Of a stretch of DNA of 64,000 bases, positions 46,545-59,395 are shown in pieces. The stretch comes from Adenanthera pavonina (taxonomy: Eukaryota; Streptophyta; Magnoliopsida; Fabales; Fabaceae). The translations under genes were made by a program, and so were the position numbers. Under the pieces are notes generated by a model. That model saw only the letters and a list, made by a program, of their open reading frames with translations, searched no databases and was not told where the DNA came from. The DNA is taken from assembly GCA_026686845.1 (NCBI GenBank), contig JAIVEN010000022.1:25580001-25644000 (forward strand), given 5' to 3'. Within the stretch, counting starts at the first letter, position 1. Each line of letters begins with the position of its first letter.

Positions 46545-48650
46545 AAGCCTACATTTTTAAGCTTGAACGAAAGAGTGCCCATGTCCTGTTTAACTTTCTT
46601 GTAATATTCCATGCAAGGTTCAGCAGATCATAAGTTTTTCCACATCAGTACAATCTAGACGAGCATGTTGTAAAGAAATATGCAGGCGTGTCAAGCAAGT
46701 GCTTGGCTTCACTTTCAGCTTCGAATTCAGTGAACAAGTGCATAGGTTCTTTAATGCTCTTTCGATGCTTATGTATTTTTGCAATTGGCTTCACTTCTTG
46801 CTGCTTAAGATTGTGATTACAAATCCTCTGCTATATTTTATATTATTTTATTCCTTTTTTTCCTCACCATTTATGTAGCGCTTGAATAGATGGATTGACC
46901 TCAATGAATTCGGTTATTTTATAAATTCACATACCATGCTGTCAAGCCTTTCTACCTAAACGCTATTAATGATTATTATTTGGAATTTAAATTAGAATAC
47001 ACGTACTTCACATATTGTCTCATAATTTGTTAGTGTTTTGCGAATCTTTAGCTGTACCCATGCATGCAGCCTAGATGTTGAGGATGTTCAATCTCTCAGG
47101 TACAGAAATTCAGATATTCGCTGCCCATTCAATGTGAGTGGAAATACATCGTCTTTTCATCTTGAGAGTTATTTTGGACTCAAGGGGATCTTAGACAGTT
47201 TATTTCAGGTGGGGATTAATGATTTGGGGTCATTTTAACTAAATACTTTCTTTGTTCTTTTTATAAGTGGTTTTTAATTATTTATATAAATTAAGAAAAT
47301 TAATTATTTTCTTGAAATTTTAAAAAATAAACCAAATATTTTTTTTCATATTTAATATAATAATATAATTTATATTAAATATTATTTGATTAATTGAGAA
47401 TATCTTTTTTATTTAAAAAATCTAATAATAATTTATAAAAAAAAGTAAATTATGAGAATAAAATATAAAAAATTTTATAAAATATTATAAAATGCTTTAT
47501 AAAAAGGAACAGACAAAACTTATGAAAGGACCGTAGGGTCCTTTAGGACCACAATAAAAAAAAAATCAATAACAGACCATTGAAACATAACATTACCGAA
47601 ATGCTTTTAGCTTCCCCACCAATTGTTAGCATCAGCATTGGTGACTGGTAAACAAAACACTGCCAATCAGTCAACGGTCTGGCAGTTGGTTAATGACTTC
47701 GGCTAGTCAATGATTTAATAGTATTTTGCAACCTAAATAATTCTAGTAATTTAAAGCTTCTTTATAAAAAATTGTAAGTTATTTATTCTAAATTTACAAC
47801 CTGATTTCTAAAATTTTATTGTAAATTGATGAAATGATTTAAAACTTCTTTTTCTCAATTTCCAAGATTTCACTGCAAATTATTCTAGTGATTTTTAATT
47901 TATTTTCTAGATTTACTCTTAATTTATAACTTGATTTTTAGATTTTTACTATGATAGAGAATAAGTGTTCTCAATGGCCCATTACCCCCTCCTTATGGTA
48001 CAATACAAATGGTGCATTTAGTAATGGACTAGATTAATTTGGAACTTTGCTTTGTACAATTTTGAATTTAAGTTAAAATGTATAACTTGTAATGACAATT
48101 ATCAGAATTTGATTAAAAAATATCTATTAAAAAGTGAAAATTGTATACATACATCCATTCACACACGCATTATTCACAAATTATAATCAGCACTTCATAT
48201 ATTTTTACGGTTCACAACTTCATATCATACTGTTCATAATAACCTGCGAATAATTTACCATAAACTTGTACTGAATATTGACGTACTGATTTGATAACTA
48301 ACAATTATGTGATGTAAGCCCCCCTAAAAATAAATTCCAAATAAATGAAAACGGAGACAATAAATTGAGATTGCTTGTGCTAGCGTTGCATAATACAATA
48401 GGCATCTTCATGGCCATCACAACAAAGACTATATCTGATTAATATTCCAATTGATTCGCTCTTCCCCCAGCCACTATGCATGCAAAAATCAATTATAAAT
48501 GAATGCTACTTCAAGAGCCCCGCGATATTCAGAGTGAGATTTTCGGTACTAAACAACCAGACATTGCCTCCCTAAAAGCATTATCACAAGCAGAACTGTC
48601 AAGGCCCATATAACGACAATCAAAGATGAAGACATGCAGCTTTGAAGGAA
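46545..48650. other. Intergenic region between CK2 beta copy 2 and eL43
   Basis: The copy 2 3' UTR probably runs to about 46850. The rest has no supported gene. A Stowaway-like MITE lies at 47246-47520. The 66-codon frame at 47038-47238 has no recognisable domain. Confidence 0.6.
47246..47520. mobile_element. Stowaway-like MITE
   Basis: The left end CTTTCTTTGTTCTTTTTATAAG pairs with the complement of the right end TTTATAAAAAGGAACAGAC. TA flanks are at 47244-47245 and 47521-47522. It is 275 bp, AT-rich and non-coding. Confidence 0.55.
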
Positions 48651-48817
48651 AAAAGGCACACTGAGACGCTGCATTGATTTTAAAAATAGCAATTAAATTG
48701 AAATGGTATTATCAGACTAGAATCTTAATAAAAAAGTTATTATTTCGAAACAATACAGTGCTCTAAACATGAACCATCCCTTGTCTAATTGCTCATAAAT
48801 TAGCACACACCAAGAGC

Positions 48818-50375
48818 TCAACTCTCAGTTTGTTCCCTCAACCTACGAATGGTACTCCTCACAGTCACAGCACTCGCAGTACTGGTAAATAGCAAAGAAT
48901 AGTGTCAGCTGGATAATGAAGGAAAAAATAGAACATTAAAAAGGGGGGCAGCCCAAAAAGAAAGACTTACTTCAAAGTGTAAGCACCGCCTGCCTTCACT
49001 TTACCACAGTCCTTACAACCCCATATTCCCACAGCTTTCCTCTTCACAGCATACTACAACAAATAGGTTGATAATAAAAGGTTGATCCTCTTGAATAGAA
49101 TTAACAATATCTAAGCTACTAAGGACCCCTTACAGGGGGTTATATGTAATAAATAAAAATATGACAATGTCAATTCAGCACTGACAAAACACCGAAAACC
49201 TACCTTCCCACAGAATTCACAGAAATATTTGCTATGTTGACTAACTTCCATCTTCTTAATCTGCTTCCGAAGACTGGCACCATATCTGGTACCTGATACA
49301 AGAAAAATAAAATGGCTTCTCAGGAATCAATCCAAGGAAACTAGATGGGTTCTCGAAAAGCTTATCCTGTGATCTCTAATTAACCCCAAATCTGTTGATG
49401 CTAATTACAATTGTACAAAGTAAATACATTACAGTTCAAAAACATGGCAAAAGTTTCACACCAGTCAGGTATATTACTTTAGCTCGATATCTTATTCTAG
49501 ACTAGATCTAACAGTCCTGTTTTGAAAAATAAGTAAAAAGCAGTCGAAAAATCAGTTGACGCAAAAACAAATATCAGCCTTCGACGAATGATTTCAAATA
49601 GGCAGCCTTTTAGCAATTATAGCTTCTCACAAGATTACTTGTTATGACTATAAGTCCAAAGAAAGAGCCAATTCCAAAAAACTAGTTCATTAAGTGGGAG
49701 AACCATCAAACTTACAACTCCCCGTGGGACTCATAACATTACTTATCACATTTTTTAATGGGGGAATGAAGTAATAAACTAAAGCTAAATACTATCATTT
49801 TTCTTTCTAATACTGGGAAGGCATTGGAAGCCAAAGGCGCTTTCTATGTATCTGAGCTTTCCATGTACAAAAAAATAGTTATAACACTTACCATACTTTC
49901 CAACAATGCCTGCCTTCTTTGTTCTCTTAGTCTGCAACAAAGGGACGATATCAAGTTAAAGCTTGATGCCCAATAAGTAGATATAGACAAGCCAAATGTA
50001 TATATCGTGTGATATCAGAAAACGAGGAAAGATGACTTGATTAGCCTCACAAAGTTATTTATAGGATTTCGGAAAATCAGAGATTAAACCCAATATATTC
50101 CGCTTTCTAATCTATTAATTAACTCCTATATGAACCAGAATTATACACAGTTTGAATTAGCTTCTAGAAAATGGGAAACTCCTATAATTACGACATCTCA
50201 TTTCTTCACAGATCACAACTAATGATGTTTCCCGCAGAGGCGAACGGGTAAAACCGTAAAAAACAAGAGCTTAATGAATTATCATGATGAAAACACTCTT
50301 ATCACAGTAAATCATAGAAAATCAAGAGAAGTAAAATTCCGCATCATAGAAAATCAATGGAAGAGAAAGTACCAT
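48818..50375 (-). CDS. RPL37A: 60S ribosomal protein eL43 (RPL37a)
   Basis: A 92-aa zinc-ribbon protein of the large ribosomal subunit. Minus-strand coding exons are 50375-50373 (the ATG alone), 49931-49892, 49292-49204, 49053-48971 and 48881-48818. They total 279 nt and all junctions are GT-AG. The protein begins MTKRTKKAGIVGKYGTRYGA and ends REQTES. The zinc ribbon is C39-x2-C42 and C57-x2-C60. The length equals the usual plant value. An intron directly after the ATG codon is frequent in ribosomal protein genes. The leader carries a telo-box (AAACCCTAG on the plus strand at 50440-50448), common upstream of plant translation genes. The gene is too fragmented to show as one open frame. Confidence 0.95.
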
Positions 50376-50439
50376 GTTTTGTTGCTCGTAGGCTCTCTAA
50401 GCACGGAGGAAGGAAGGCGGAACCAGTTACAAGGAGTGG

Positions 50440-50526
50440 AAACCCTAGATAGAAACCTCTTTCTAGGACACGTGACCGTTGCTTGGCCGTGAGATCAAAT
50501 TTCATTAATCGAGACAAATCAGCGTC
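50440..50526. promoter_or_regulatory. Shared upstream space of eL43 and tRNA-Glu
   Basis: Only 151 bp separate the eL43 ATG (50375) from the first tRNA base (50527). The telo-box at 50440-50448 lies on the eL43 side. A CAA at about 50514-50516 is a candidate Pol III initiation motif for the tRNA. The eL43 Pol II promoter must therefore overlap the tRNA gene or lie beyond it. Confidence 0.5.
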
Positions 50527-50598
50527 TCCGTTGTAGTCTAGATGGTTAGGATACTCGGCTCTCACCCGAGAGACCCGGGTTCGAGTCCCGGCAACGGA
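50527..50598 (+). tRNA. tRNA-Glu (anticodon CTC)
   Basis: A 72-nt cloverleaf with acceptor stem TCCGTTG / CAACGGA, B-box GGTTCGAGTCC, and anticodon stem CTCGG / CCGAG around loop CTCTCAC. The anticodon is CTC at 50561-50563. There is no intron and no encoded CCA. A TTTT Pol III terminator follows at 50602-50605. The paired G-T and A positions keep every stem intact, so it looks functional. Confidence 0.97.
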
Positions 50599-50601
50599 AT
50601 C

Positions 50602-50605
50602 TTTT
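50602..50605 (+). terminator. Pol III T4 terminator of tRNA-Glu
   Basis: Four T residues begin 4 nt after the mature tRNA end, the normal distance for Pol III termination. Confidence 0.7.
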
Positions 50606-53600
50606 GTGTTTTTGGTCGTGTAGTAGCTGCCGTTGTGGTTTTTGAAAAAGAGATATTCCTCCACTTCATAGGTGTGAAATTTACAATTGAATAATATTTT
50701 TAAATATATATAAAATTTTAAATTTATTCAGAAAATATTATAATAATCAAAGTAAATAATTTCTGATGAGACGTTAAATTTTCATAAATAATTACACTTG
50801 TAGAGAAATAATCAATTAAATATAATAAGGATAAAATTGGTCATTTAAGTTCCTACACCTTATATTATAGATCAAGAAAAAATGGGTTTCACATCCTATA
50901 TTATGGACCAGAGAAAGTAGTATGGAAGGCTACATATTTGCTTAAATAAAATTGAGTATTTGATAACAATTTAATAAGCGTCACTTTTTTTAAAAAAACA
51001 TAAAATTATTAATATAGTATTTGACAGTAATGTTTGAAGTTGATTGTGAATGCCTAATATAAAATTTGCATGTATAAACTTATTTCTTTGAATTTTAGAC
51101 AAAAAACTTTAAGGAATTTTGTAACAGGTAATCAAAATAACAAATAAATTTAAATTAAAATTAAAATAAACAGCATAAGGATAAAAAAATCATGCATTCA
51201 TCAAGTTAATCATTATAGAATCATATGCATAACTTAAATCTAAACAATATATTATCTGTATTTTCTGTTATAAAGTAAATAAATTTGTGAGTTTGGGTCT
51301 TTAGTATTTACAAGGGAAATTAAGAAAAGAGACAAATAATATAATTCTACTAGAAATACGTTCATAACATGGGGTGAACATATATTCAGTCCAAAAAACA
51401 ATGTAATAAAACTCTATCTAATTTAATTTAGTTGGGATAGGAATTCTTCTTTCTTTTATAATAGCTACCAATATTTTTAAAAGCATTGCAATGTTGTTTC
51501 TAAAAAACTGGCACGTCTACTGGGAAAAAAACTAAAAGGAGGATAGCTGAAAAAAGAAAAACAAAATCAAAATTTATTATCTGACTTTAGTTAATTATAT
51601 TTACCGCACTTTAAGTATGGTTTTTCTGGAATGAATTATATTAGCTACACTTTTAATTATGATGTGATTTGAGTGAATTATATTAACCTCGCTTTAGGTA
51701 TGGTTCAATTACATCTATTAAATTTCTTGTTTGAGAAGTCAGGGACAGAATAAAAAATCTATGGGGGCCAAGTTTTTGAAATTTACTTTCCCAACCAGGT
51801 TTTTTGAAAATATATACACTGTTAATTTAAGCTTTTATTTAATATTTATCATAATTAATTTTTTAAAAATAATTTTATGAGCTCTCATCAAATGCTATTA
51901 CTCATTAAAGATAAGAGGTTATGGAATACCATAACATGTTATTTAATTAAGAGTTTTTGGGACAAAATATAATCCTTACAATTTACATGAACAACATAGG
52001 CAACAATCACATAACCTTCATGTATTTTGAAAGCTTCTACTTTGTATATCTCAATTAAAACAAAGCACACACATTCATGAGCTTTACACTATCAACTTTG
52101 GGAATTTAAAATGAAAGGATGGAAAAATATATATCTTGATTCATTATTGATAAAATGCAGTTACTAAATCAAAGATAAAGATGACACTATTATTGTGTTT
52201 CCTTGTCATGTAAAGGAATTAATACATGTATTTGGTTTAATTCTTCTATAAACTTGTTTGGTCAAGAAAATTTTTTTCTATAAACTGTATCTACAAACAA
52301 GATAAACTATATGGTGTATTATATATATATATAGACATATATAGTGTGTAGATACATACACATGGAGACAAGATACTCGGATTTAAACTCAAAACATGCT
52401 GATTACATATGTATATTCTTAACTATATATATATATATATAGATGTTTATTGGGGTGGCGTTTTTTTGAATGGGAATACCAAACACTTGAATTATAAATA
52501 GAAATACATGGAAGAGAGAATTGGGGGGCAAAGGGGGGGGGGGGGACCACGGCTCCCTCTAGTCCCCCCTTCCAAGTTATAATTGACTCTCTTAGTATTT
52601 GATTTTGAATATGGGTCAATATTATGGAAAAAGAATAAAGAAAGAAAAGAAAAGTCAAGAACACATTTTTAGTAAAGGAAAAAAATGACTCAAAGAATAA
52701 AGGAATGTAGAGGGCAAATTTGACATTTTATCACCCATTTCATAGGATTCAGTTCGTTTCTAAGTTTATTTGAAGAAAAAATTTGCAATTAATGAATTTG
52801 TTCATGAATGAATGAGAGAAGGAATCGCACTCCATCGTCCTAAAAGCAAGTCACAGCCATTTTATCACCAATTAATTAAGTAGGCATTGGGCATTGCATG
52901 GAAGTCAAAGAAATGAACCACACCGTAGAGATTCCGTATGATATATTGAATATTGTCATTGATATTAATTGATTCCATGTTCATTTAAACTATCTCTGCC
53001 ATACCGAATTAATGATATTAAATTAAATTAACAAAAGAAAAAAGTGGTGAAATGCACGTGAATGTTTGGGGGAGGGTGTGTACTTGGAGCATCTGCCACA
53101 TGAAGCACCTTAAATATACACAACAGCTCCCATCCAAAACCACCGAGTTTTCTGTGATCCCTAAAATGCCATAATCCCTTTCCTCCCTCCAGGCAGTGGC
53201 TTGGTGTGGGGAAAAGTTCAATTTTCCCAAAAGTCAATTAATCGTTTTTACTTTTTACTTAGTTGTAAAAATATATGTAACTTCCTGAAAAGTTAGTTAG
53301 GGTTTAATTTAAGAAGTAGAATTTTTTTTAGTAAAACCCAGGAAAGTTTACTTTCTGAATTATTTATAGTAATTTTTTTAAACATGTTGTTATGATTTTA
53401 ATATTTTTCCTAAGAAAAATGATATTTATGTCATTAACCTTAAAAGATAATACATTTATTTAAAAAATAAATTAAGCTTCTTGATAATAAAAGAAATGAA
53501 ATAAGCAAGTTATAATAAAACTTCCTGGGACCAGAAAGTGAGGCTCCTGTGAAAAAAAAAATTACCTTTTAAGAAGTGTACTAAAAGATACCCTTTTTTA

Positions 53601-54194
53601 TGCTTATGAGTGAGAAAGTAAAAGAAGAAAAAACTCTACTTCCAATATAATAATTATGAAAGACATATTAAAAAATGATAACAATAAATGCTTTATAAAA
53701 CAAGCTTATATTGAGGAACATTAAAAACTTTCAAAAAAAATATTACAATTAAGACAAGATAAAGTATATTTGAAGAGAAAAAAGAGAGTGAGAATAGCAA
53801 AAGAATAATGATGACCATAACAGGGCTCAGATTGACGGTGATCAGACTTAGTAAGGAAGTTTTCGCTCTGTGGCTCAAAATCAGATATTAGGCAGTTTCG
53901 GAAAGTGACACATTGAGACGGTATGAAAAAGAAGAAATCACAGTTTGACTTGTTTAAAAGCGAGGAAAGCACATGGCAACTTCCAGCAACAACAATGGAC
54001 TTTTCATAGGTTACATCGCATGCTGCATAGCGAATCTAAAAAATATTGGTCAGGGACAGCGAAATTTGTACCTGATACAAATATCAATATTTTTGTCAAG
54101 AAATATATATATAATTTTAAATATTTGTTAAATTATTATAATAATGAAATTTATTAAAATAAAATAGATTTTTAATGACATGAATATGGATATA

Positions 54195-54455
54195 TTTCAT
54201 CTAGTTCTTAATATAAGACCCTTTTAATAAAATTACACGAATTAAGAATGAGAGTTAAAACTAATTAACTATCTCAATTTATCTAAAAATCTCAATATTT
54301 TTTTAAAACTATCCTCATTTAATCTCTCTCTCTCTATAGATGCATTAAATAGGAGTATTTTTTTTAAAATGTATAATAAATACTACCTCGTATATTGTAA
54401 AAGGTCTTGTATTCAGGATCAGAGTAAAAGACTCTTTATATAGGACCGGAGGAGG
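54195..54455. mobile_element. Stowaway-like MITE, family A (plus orientation)
   Basis: The left end TTTCATCTAGTTCTTAATAT pairs with the complement of the right end AGGACCGGAGGAGG, and TA flanks both sides. The interior matches, in inverted orientation, the element at 57875-58139. Confidence 0.6.
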
Positions 54456-55550
54456 TAATTATTTTAATGCAGGACAAACCTATTTTAGAAAAGGTAGAAT
54501 TACAGTTAAAGACCGATATAATGAATTAATTACAAATAAGAAGTTTTGTTGATAAAAAATATTAAAATTTAAAATATTAAATAACAAAATTCATATTTTA
54601 TAATAAATTTATTAATTTAGTTTTTTAAAAAAATTCTGTTATCATGTGCAAATTTTTCTAATCATTTAACTTTCTCCACACAGATGGATGGACGATGGCC
54701 AACTATATTTTTATTTTTGAAATCTGTACATATTTAAATGTTGAAATGACTTCTTTCATTTTGGCTCCCAACATTGTTACAGATTCTATTATATATTATG
54801 AGGTGCCAACATCTTCATCCTGGAAATTGGAAACATCATTCGTTCCATGGCTGCCCACCACCAATCCTACGTTATACTGTTAAATGCCAAAATTGACCGC
54901 TACATTAATAAGTACTACGTCATTCAACAAATGGCTTTTGTTTTTTTGGTTTCATTTTAATGTGTTGATGCGGTTGCTAATTTCAATTATAGAATCATTT
55001 CCCTGCTCCTAACCATTTTAATTATTCTTTTTTACTTTTGTTTGTTGCATTGACCAGTGTTGTTAGATTCACATTATAAGATGGTTGGAGCATTTAATAT
55101 ATTTTTTTCCATAAATGTTCTTACTAATTACACTGCATAATTAATATGAAGTTACAATTAAATCAAATTAATTTGGGATAATTTTGTAGGATTTAGCTAC
55201 TCTCCATACATCTCTCCATGTATAATCTCATCCGTTGATTTTAATTTAAATAGTTGTAAGGTAATAAAATTTTTTGACAAATTTAATGACTTTCACTATT
55301 GTTAATAATTTATGTTAAATAGTAAAAAGTAATCTATATTAACAAGATAATAATGGGAAACTGGTCATTATATAAAGAGATTTGGTTGAGGTTTGATCGA
55401 AGGGGGAGGGTGTGAGAAATTTATCTTTCACAATGTAAGATATTTTACATATTACATAGTGTATTTAATTTTTTTTTTACCTAAAATATCATTAAAAAAG
55501 CATTAAATAATTTGTTTCACTAGCTATTAACTATCACCGTTGAAAAAATA

Positions 55551-55935
55551 CTTCCTCCATCCCATTTTCTGTTATTTTAGAAAATTTTAAGTATTCTAAT
55601 TTCTCTATCATAATAAATTATCAATGAAACATTGAATATGGACAATACAAATTTTTTGTTATTTTACCCTATATTAAAAACAACACTAGATATAATACAA
55701 ATTAATTTTTAGTATTTAATGTAAGAATATTTTGATAAAATACCATTAAATTTTTTTTTATAGTCTAAATCATTTAATAGTTTATTAGTATGCAGAAAAA
55801 TATCTTAAAATGATAAATAAAATGAGATGAAGAAAATATTAAATAAGTATAACTTAAAAAATAACAAATTTTTTAAATTATTAATTGCTATATGTGTGTG
55901 TGATAGTTAAAGTGTCAAAACTGAAATAATAGGAG
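55551..55935. mobile_element. Stowaway-like MITE, limits approximate
   Basis: After TA the left end reads CTTCCTCCATCCCATTTTCT, a standard Stowaway terminus. The right end is degenerate (GAAATAATAGGAGTGCTA). The interior is AT-rich and non-coding. Confidence 0.45.
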
Positions 55936-56091
55936 TGCTATACTATAGATTCTTTCTGATCGGCCAACAACATTGTGGAAATTCTTAAATTTGGTATGAG
56001 GAATTGGTTGATTATCACGAATCATGTTTTCCGAGAAACCATGAAATATGCCGATTGGTTTGCTCGTGAAGCGCACAGATATTATTTTATA

Positions 56092-56358
56092 CTCCCTCCT
56101 GTTTATATTATAAGATATTTTATATTAATTATAAATATATTAAAAAATTAATTTTTTAATTAAAATTAATATAAAAAATACTCACATTTTTTATTTTATC
56201 CATACTAAATATCTAATTTTATTATTATTATAGAATTATAAATAAGAAGAAAAAAAATATTAAAAATAAAAAAAATAAAATAAAAAAATATCTAATATCT
56301 TATATTTTAAATTAAAAATTTATTTTATAAAATATTTTATAATATTGACTTCAGTGCT
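56092..56358. mobile_element. Stowaway-like MITE, limits approximate
   Basis: After TA the left end reads CTCCCTCCTGTTTATATTAT. The right arm ATAAAATATTTTATAATAT pairs with it, but the last bases (TGACTTCAGTG) are mutated. Confidence 0.5.
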
Positions 56359-56520
56359 ACTTCTCTTTTCCTCTTTTTTTTTTTATTTAAAAAATAAAAT
56401 CTTATTCTGATGAATTTCGTACATACTATGCACAGACACATATAATAGCGGACTTGTATTTGTGTGTGTGTATTATATATATATATATATATATGCATAA
56501 TGCCAGTTGTAATGTGGAGC

Positions 56521-57038
56521 TAGTACTGGGAATTTGGGCTGGCCCGGCCCATATGGGCCAGCTCGTCATGGGCCGGGCCTAATATGGGCTGGGCCTAAAA
56601 GTCCATTTATCAGATGTGCTGTGTTTTTTTAAGCCTAGCCCATATTCAACAGGCTATGGGCTAGCCCGCAGGCCCATATTTTTTTAAATTTTTTTTGAAT
56701 TTTTAATCTGATTTAATATTTACAAAATAATAGAAATCTTTTTTTTCACATACATAATTATTTAAATCAAGATAATTAAAATTAACTATATATTAATTAT
56801 TAATATTATCATTTATCATCACTATTAAAACATTAGCTAAGAAAAATATTTAAAAAATATAAAAAAAAAAGGGCCAGCTCACGGCCCATGCGGGCCAGCC
56901 CATTTTTTAACCGGCCCAAATGGGCTCAGACTCAAAAGCCCATTTCTTATGAAAGTTCCTAAATTTCTAGCCCAGCCCATTATTTTCTTCAGGCTAAATG
57001 GGCTAGTCCATCGGGCTTAGCCCATATTCCCAACTCAA
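56521..57038. mobile_element. hAT-like MITE (GGGCC-rich family)
   Basis: 518 bp with terminal inverted repeats TAGTACTGGGAATTTGGGCT and TTGAGTTGGGAATATGGGCT (right end reversed). It is flanked by an 8 bp duplication, TGTGGAGC at 56513-56520 and CGTGGAGC at 57039-57046, with one mismatch. The ends are full of GGGCTGGCCC/GGCCCA motifs and the centre is AT-rich. No transposase is present. Confidence 0.7.
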
Positions 57039-57874
57039 CGTGGAGCGTTCTTTTTGGGTGCGTTAGAACGGAGAGTTTAAGAGAAGAGATATTTGCGTAA
57101 GGTTGACGTAAAGAACAGTATTGGCATTGTCAACCTCGTCAATGTGAACCCCAATGCACGATAATGACCTGATCACTCGATTAAAACCTGACCTGATCTC
57201 ATTTTTCATTCTGTATTAACAAACACTTTTAATTTGACCCTCTTCTCCTTTCTCAACTTCTGCTTTCTCTCTCTCTCTCATATTTTTCATTCTACTATAT
57301 ATATATATATATATATATATATTCATTATTGGGTTGGTTTGAAACTTGAACGTAGAACTTAAAACTCCATTTCAAACCCTCAAATTAACAATTTAAATAT
57401 ATTTTTTTACAAGAAAATCCAATATCATTTTGACTTATTTAGATATTTTAATGAAAATTTTCTATCGTTGAAACTCCCTTCCTCTTCAACCAACCCCAAA
57501 CAACTTACGCTCACTTCTATCTGCAATACTAACTGACATATTATATGAGACAATGTTAAGGCCTTTATTTACACTTTGAAGCATGCATCTTACATATATT
57601 ATATTAAACTATAATAAAGTTAAACATATATATATATATATATATATATACAACTTCTGCCGCATTCTGTATAGCTGGTTGAAAACTGAGGGCTAATTCC
57701 TTTATTTATTATTATTATTATTATTATAATATTACATGAAGCGAAGAATATAATCTAGTGCATGATACTATATATATCATCACATTCACAAGGAGTTCAT
57801 GCTACTGCATGTATAATCAAATCATAAATGATTAATTAAGGTGGTAAGGATCATAAACAAAGGAATAATTTATA

Positions 57875-58139
57875 CTTCCTTCGGTCCTCTACATAGGATC
57901 TTTTACTTTGGTCTTGAATATAAAACCTTTTTATAATATATGAAATGATATTTTTTATATATTTTCAAAAAATATTCTTATTTAATATATCTAAAGAGAA
58001 AAAGAAAAAGATTAAATAATGGTAGTTTTGAAAAAATATTAAAATTTTTAAAAAAATTGAGACAGTTAATTAGTTTTAATTCTTCTTCTTAACTTATGTG
58101 ATTCGGTTAAAATAATTTTATATTAAGAATAAAAGAAAA
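57875..58139. mobile_element. Stowaway-like MITE, family A (minus orientation)
   Basis: Begins after TA with CTTCCTTCGGTCCTCTACAT and ends at AGAATAAAAGAAAA before TA. Its reverse complement aligns with 54195-54455 through TTCTTAATATAA, AATT.AC..GAATTAAGAA.GAG and ACTAATTAACT.TCTCAA.TTT. Confidence 0.6.
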
Positions 58140-59099
58140 TATTAAAGGCAAAATATAATAAAATAATGATACGTTCTTTGTGCATTTATTAATCTATATG
58201 CATGTAGTTAATGTTCATTAATTGCAAATACTACAATTTATATTACAGAGTATATGTTATATTATAGATATTGATATTGATTATTGATATTATACTTCAT
58301 CTTCCTTAATACTATTTGTTGTCTGCATTAGAGTTTTCTGTATTTAATACTTATATGGCGTTGAAGATATCCCGGAAACTGAAACCGTGCAAGGAAATTT
58401 TTGGAGAATTTGGAGACATAATACCATAAAAATTAAAAAAAAAAAAGACTTTTTGTTTTTTTAATTAAGAACTCAAAACAATTTTGACTCTTGACAATTA
58501 GGAGAGTCCACACCAGGTCTCATTTATGAGGGAGGAAATAAATTCTCTTTCTTTTCTTCAATATTTATTATATTTTCATGATTATCATTCAATAATTCAT
58601 ACATTTTTAAATTTTCAAAATAAAAGCCCTTAAATTATTTTTTATTTTATTCCATATATTAAACGGATCTTATGAAAAAAAAGTAGATTTAAAAATACTA
58701 AATTGTACTGTTTAGAAGAAGCTATAAATAATACTCCTATATATAATATGTATTTACTGCGGATTTTGACAAAATTTTAACTGGGTAAAATTCAAAGCCC
58801 AACGGGGTATTATTGCAATGCCGTGATGATTGACGACATAACGTACCTCACCTGATTACTAATGCTAATTACACGCGTAGGTGATCTGAATCCGTGAATT
58901 ATCTTCCAAGAGTGAGAGGTCGTCTCTTTGTCTTTGGCTCTTTTCGCGTGCACACGTAAAAAGCTGGGTCTCACTCCGGTCTCAATCCTGTCTTCTTTTT
59001 TTAACACTGCTTTCCATTCATCTCTCTCTTCTCTATCCCTCCACGCGGGTATGAACGTCTTCCGTGGATTCTTTCTGGTTCCCACGGGATTTTCCTTCT

Positions 59100-59395
59100 C
59101 ATAACTTCCCTTTTCCTATTTCTTTCACCCCACGGAAATTCCTGTTCAAATTCCCAATTTTCATCAGTCTTCTCTTTTCTTTCATCTTTCCCTCTACTCC
59201 TCTTCTCCTTTTTGCCTTCTGATCACTTAACAACTTCCGTTTTGTATATCATCTCCTCCACCCTCCGTTTCCTCATCTGGGTTCTTCTTTCTAGCGCAAT
59301 CAACCCCATTTATTTGGCGTTGACAGATGTATGAGTTCTAAGAATCTGCCATCGGATTGCTGAGTTGGGAATTCGGGTGTATGAGTGATTAGAAG
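59100..59395 (+). promoter_or_regulatory. Leader of the RLCK gene with three uORFs
   Basis: The sequence is CT-rich, as in plant 5' leaders. Three short uORFs lie directly before the main start: 59327-59341 (4 codons plus stop), 59331-59363 (10 codons plus stop) and 59381-59392 (3 codons plus stop). The last ends 3 nt before the ATG. The transcription start is not determined. Confidence 0.5.

Larger units (their letters stand above)
50606..59100. other. Large gene-free region rich in MITEs and TA repeats
   Basis: I find no supported gene in 8.5 kb. Identified contents are a G13 tract near 52533, TA runs (52318-52331, 52424-52441, 56474-56494, 57295-57322 and 57625-57650), four Stowaway-like MITEs and one hAT-like MITE between 54.2 and 58.2 kb. 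Short open frames (52419-52664, 53018-53237, 53693-53972, 53945-54157 and 54695-54883) show no domain or exon structure. Confidence 0.6.

Noticed and set aside
53973..54134. Small frame beginning MATSSNNNG with a hydrophobic stretch
   Set aside because: About 53 codons, no homology I recognise, and it ends in AT-rich DNA; could be chance.
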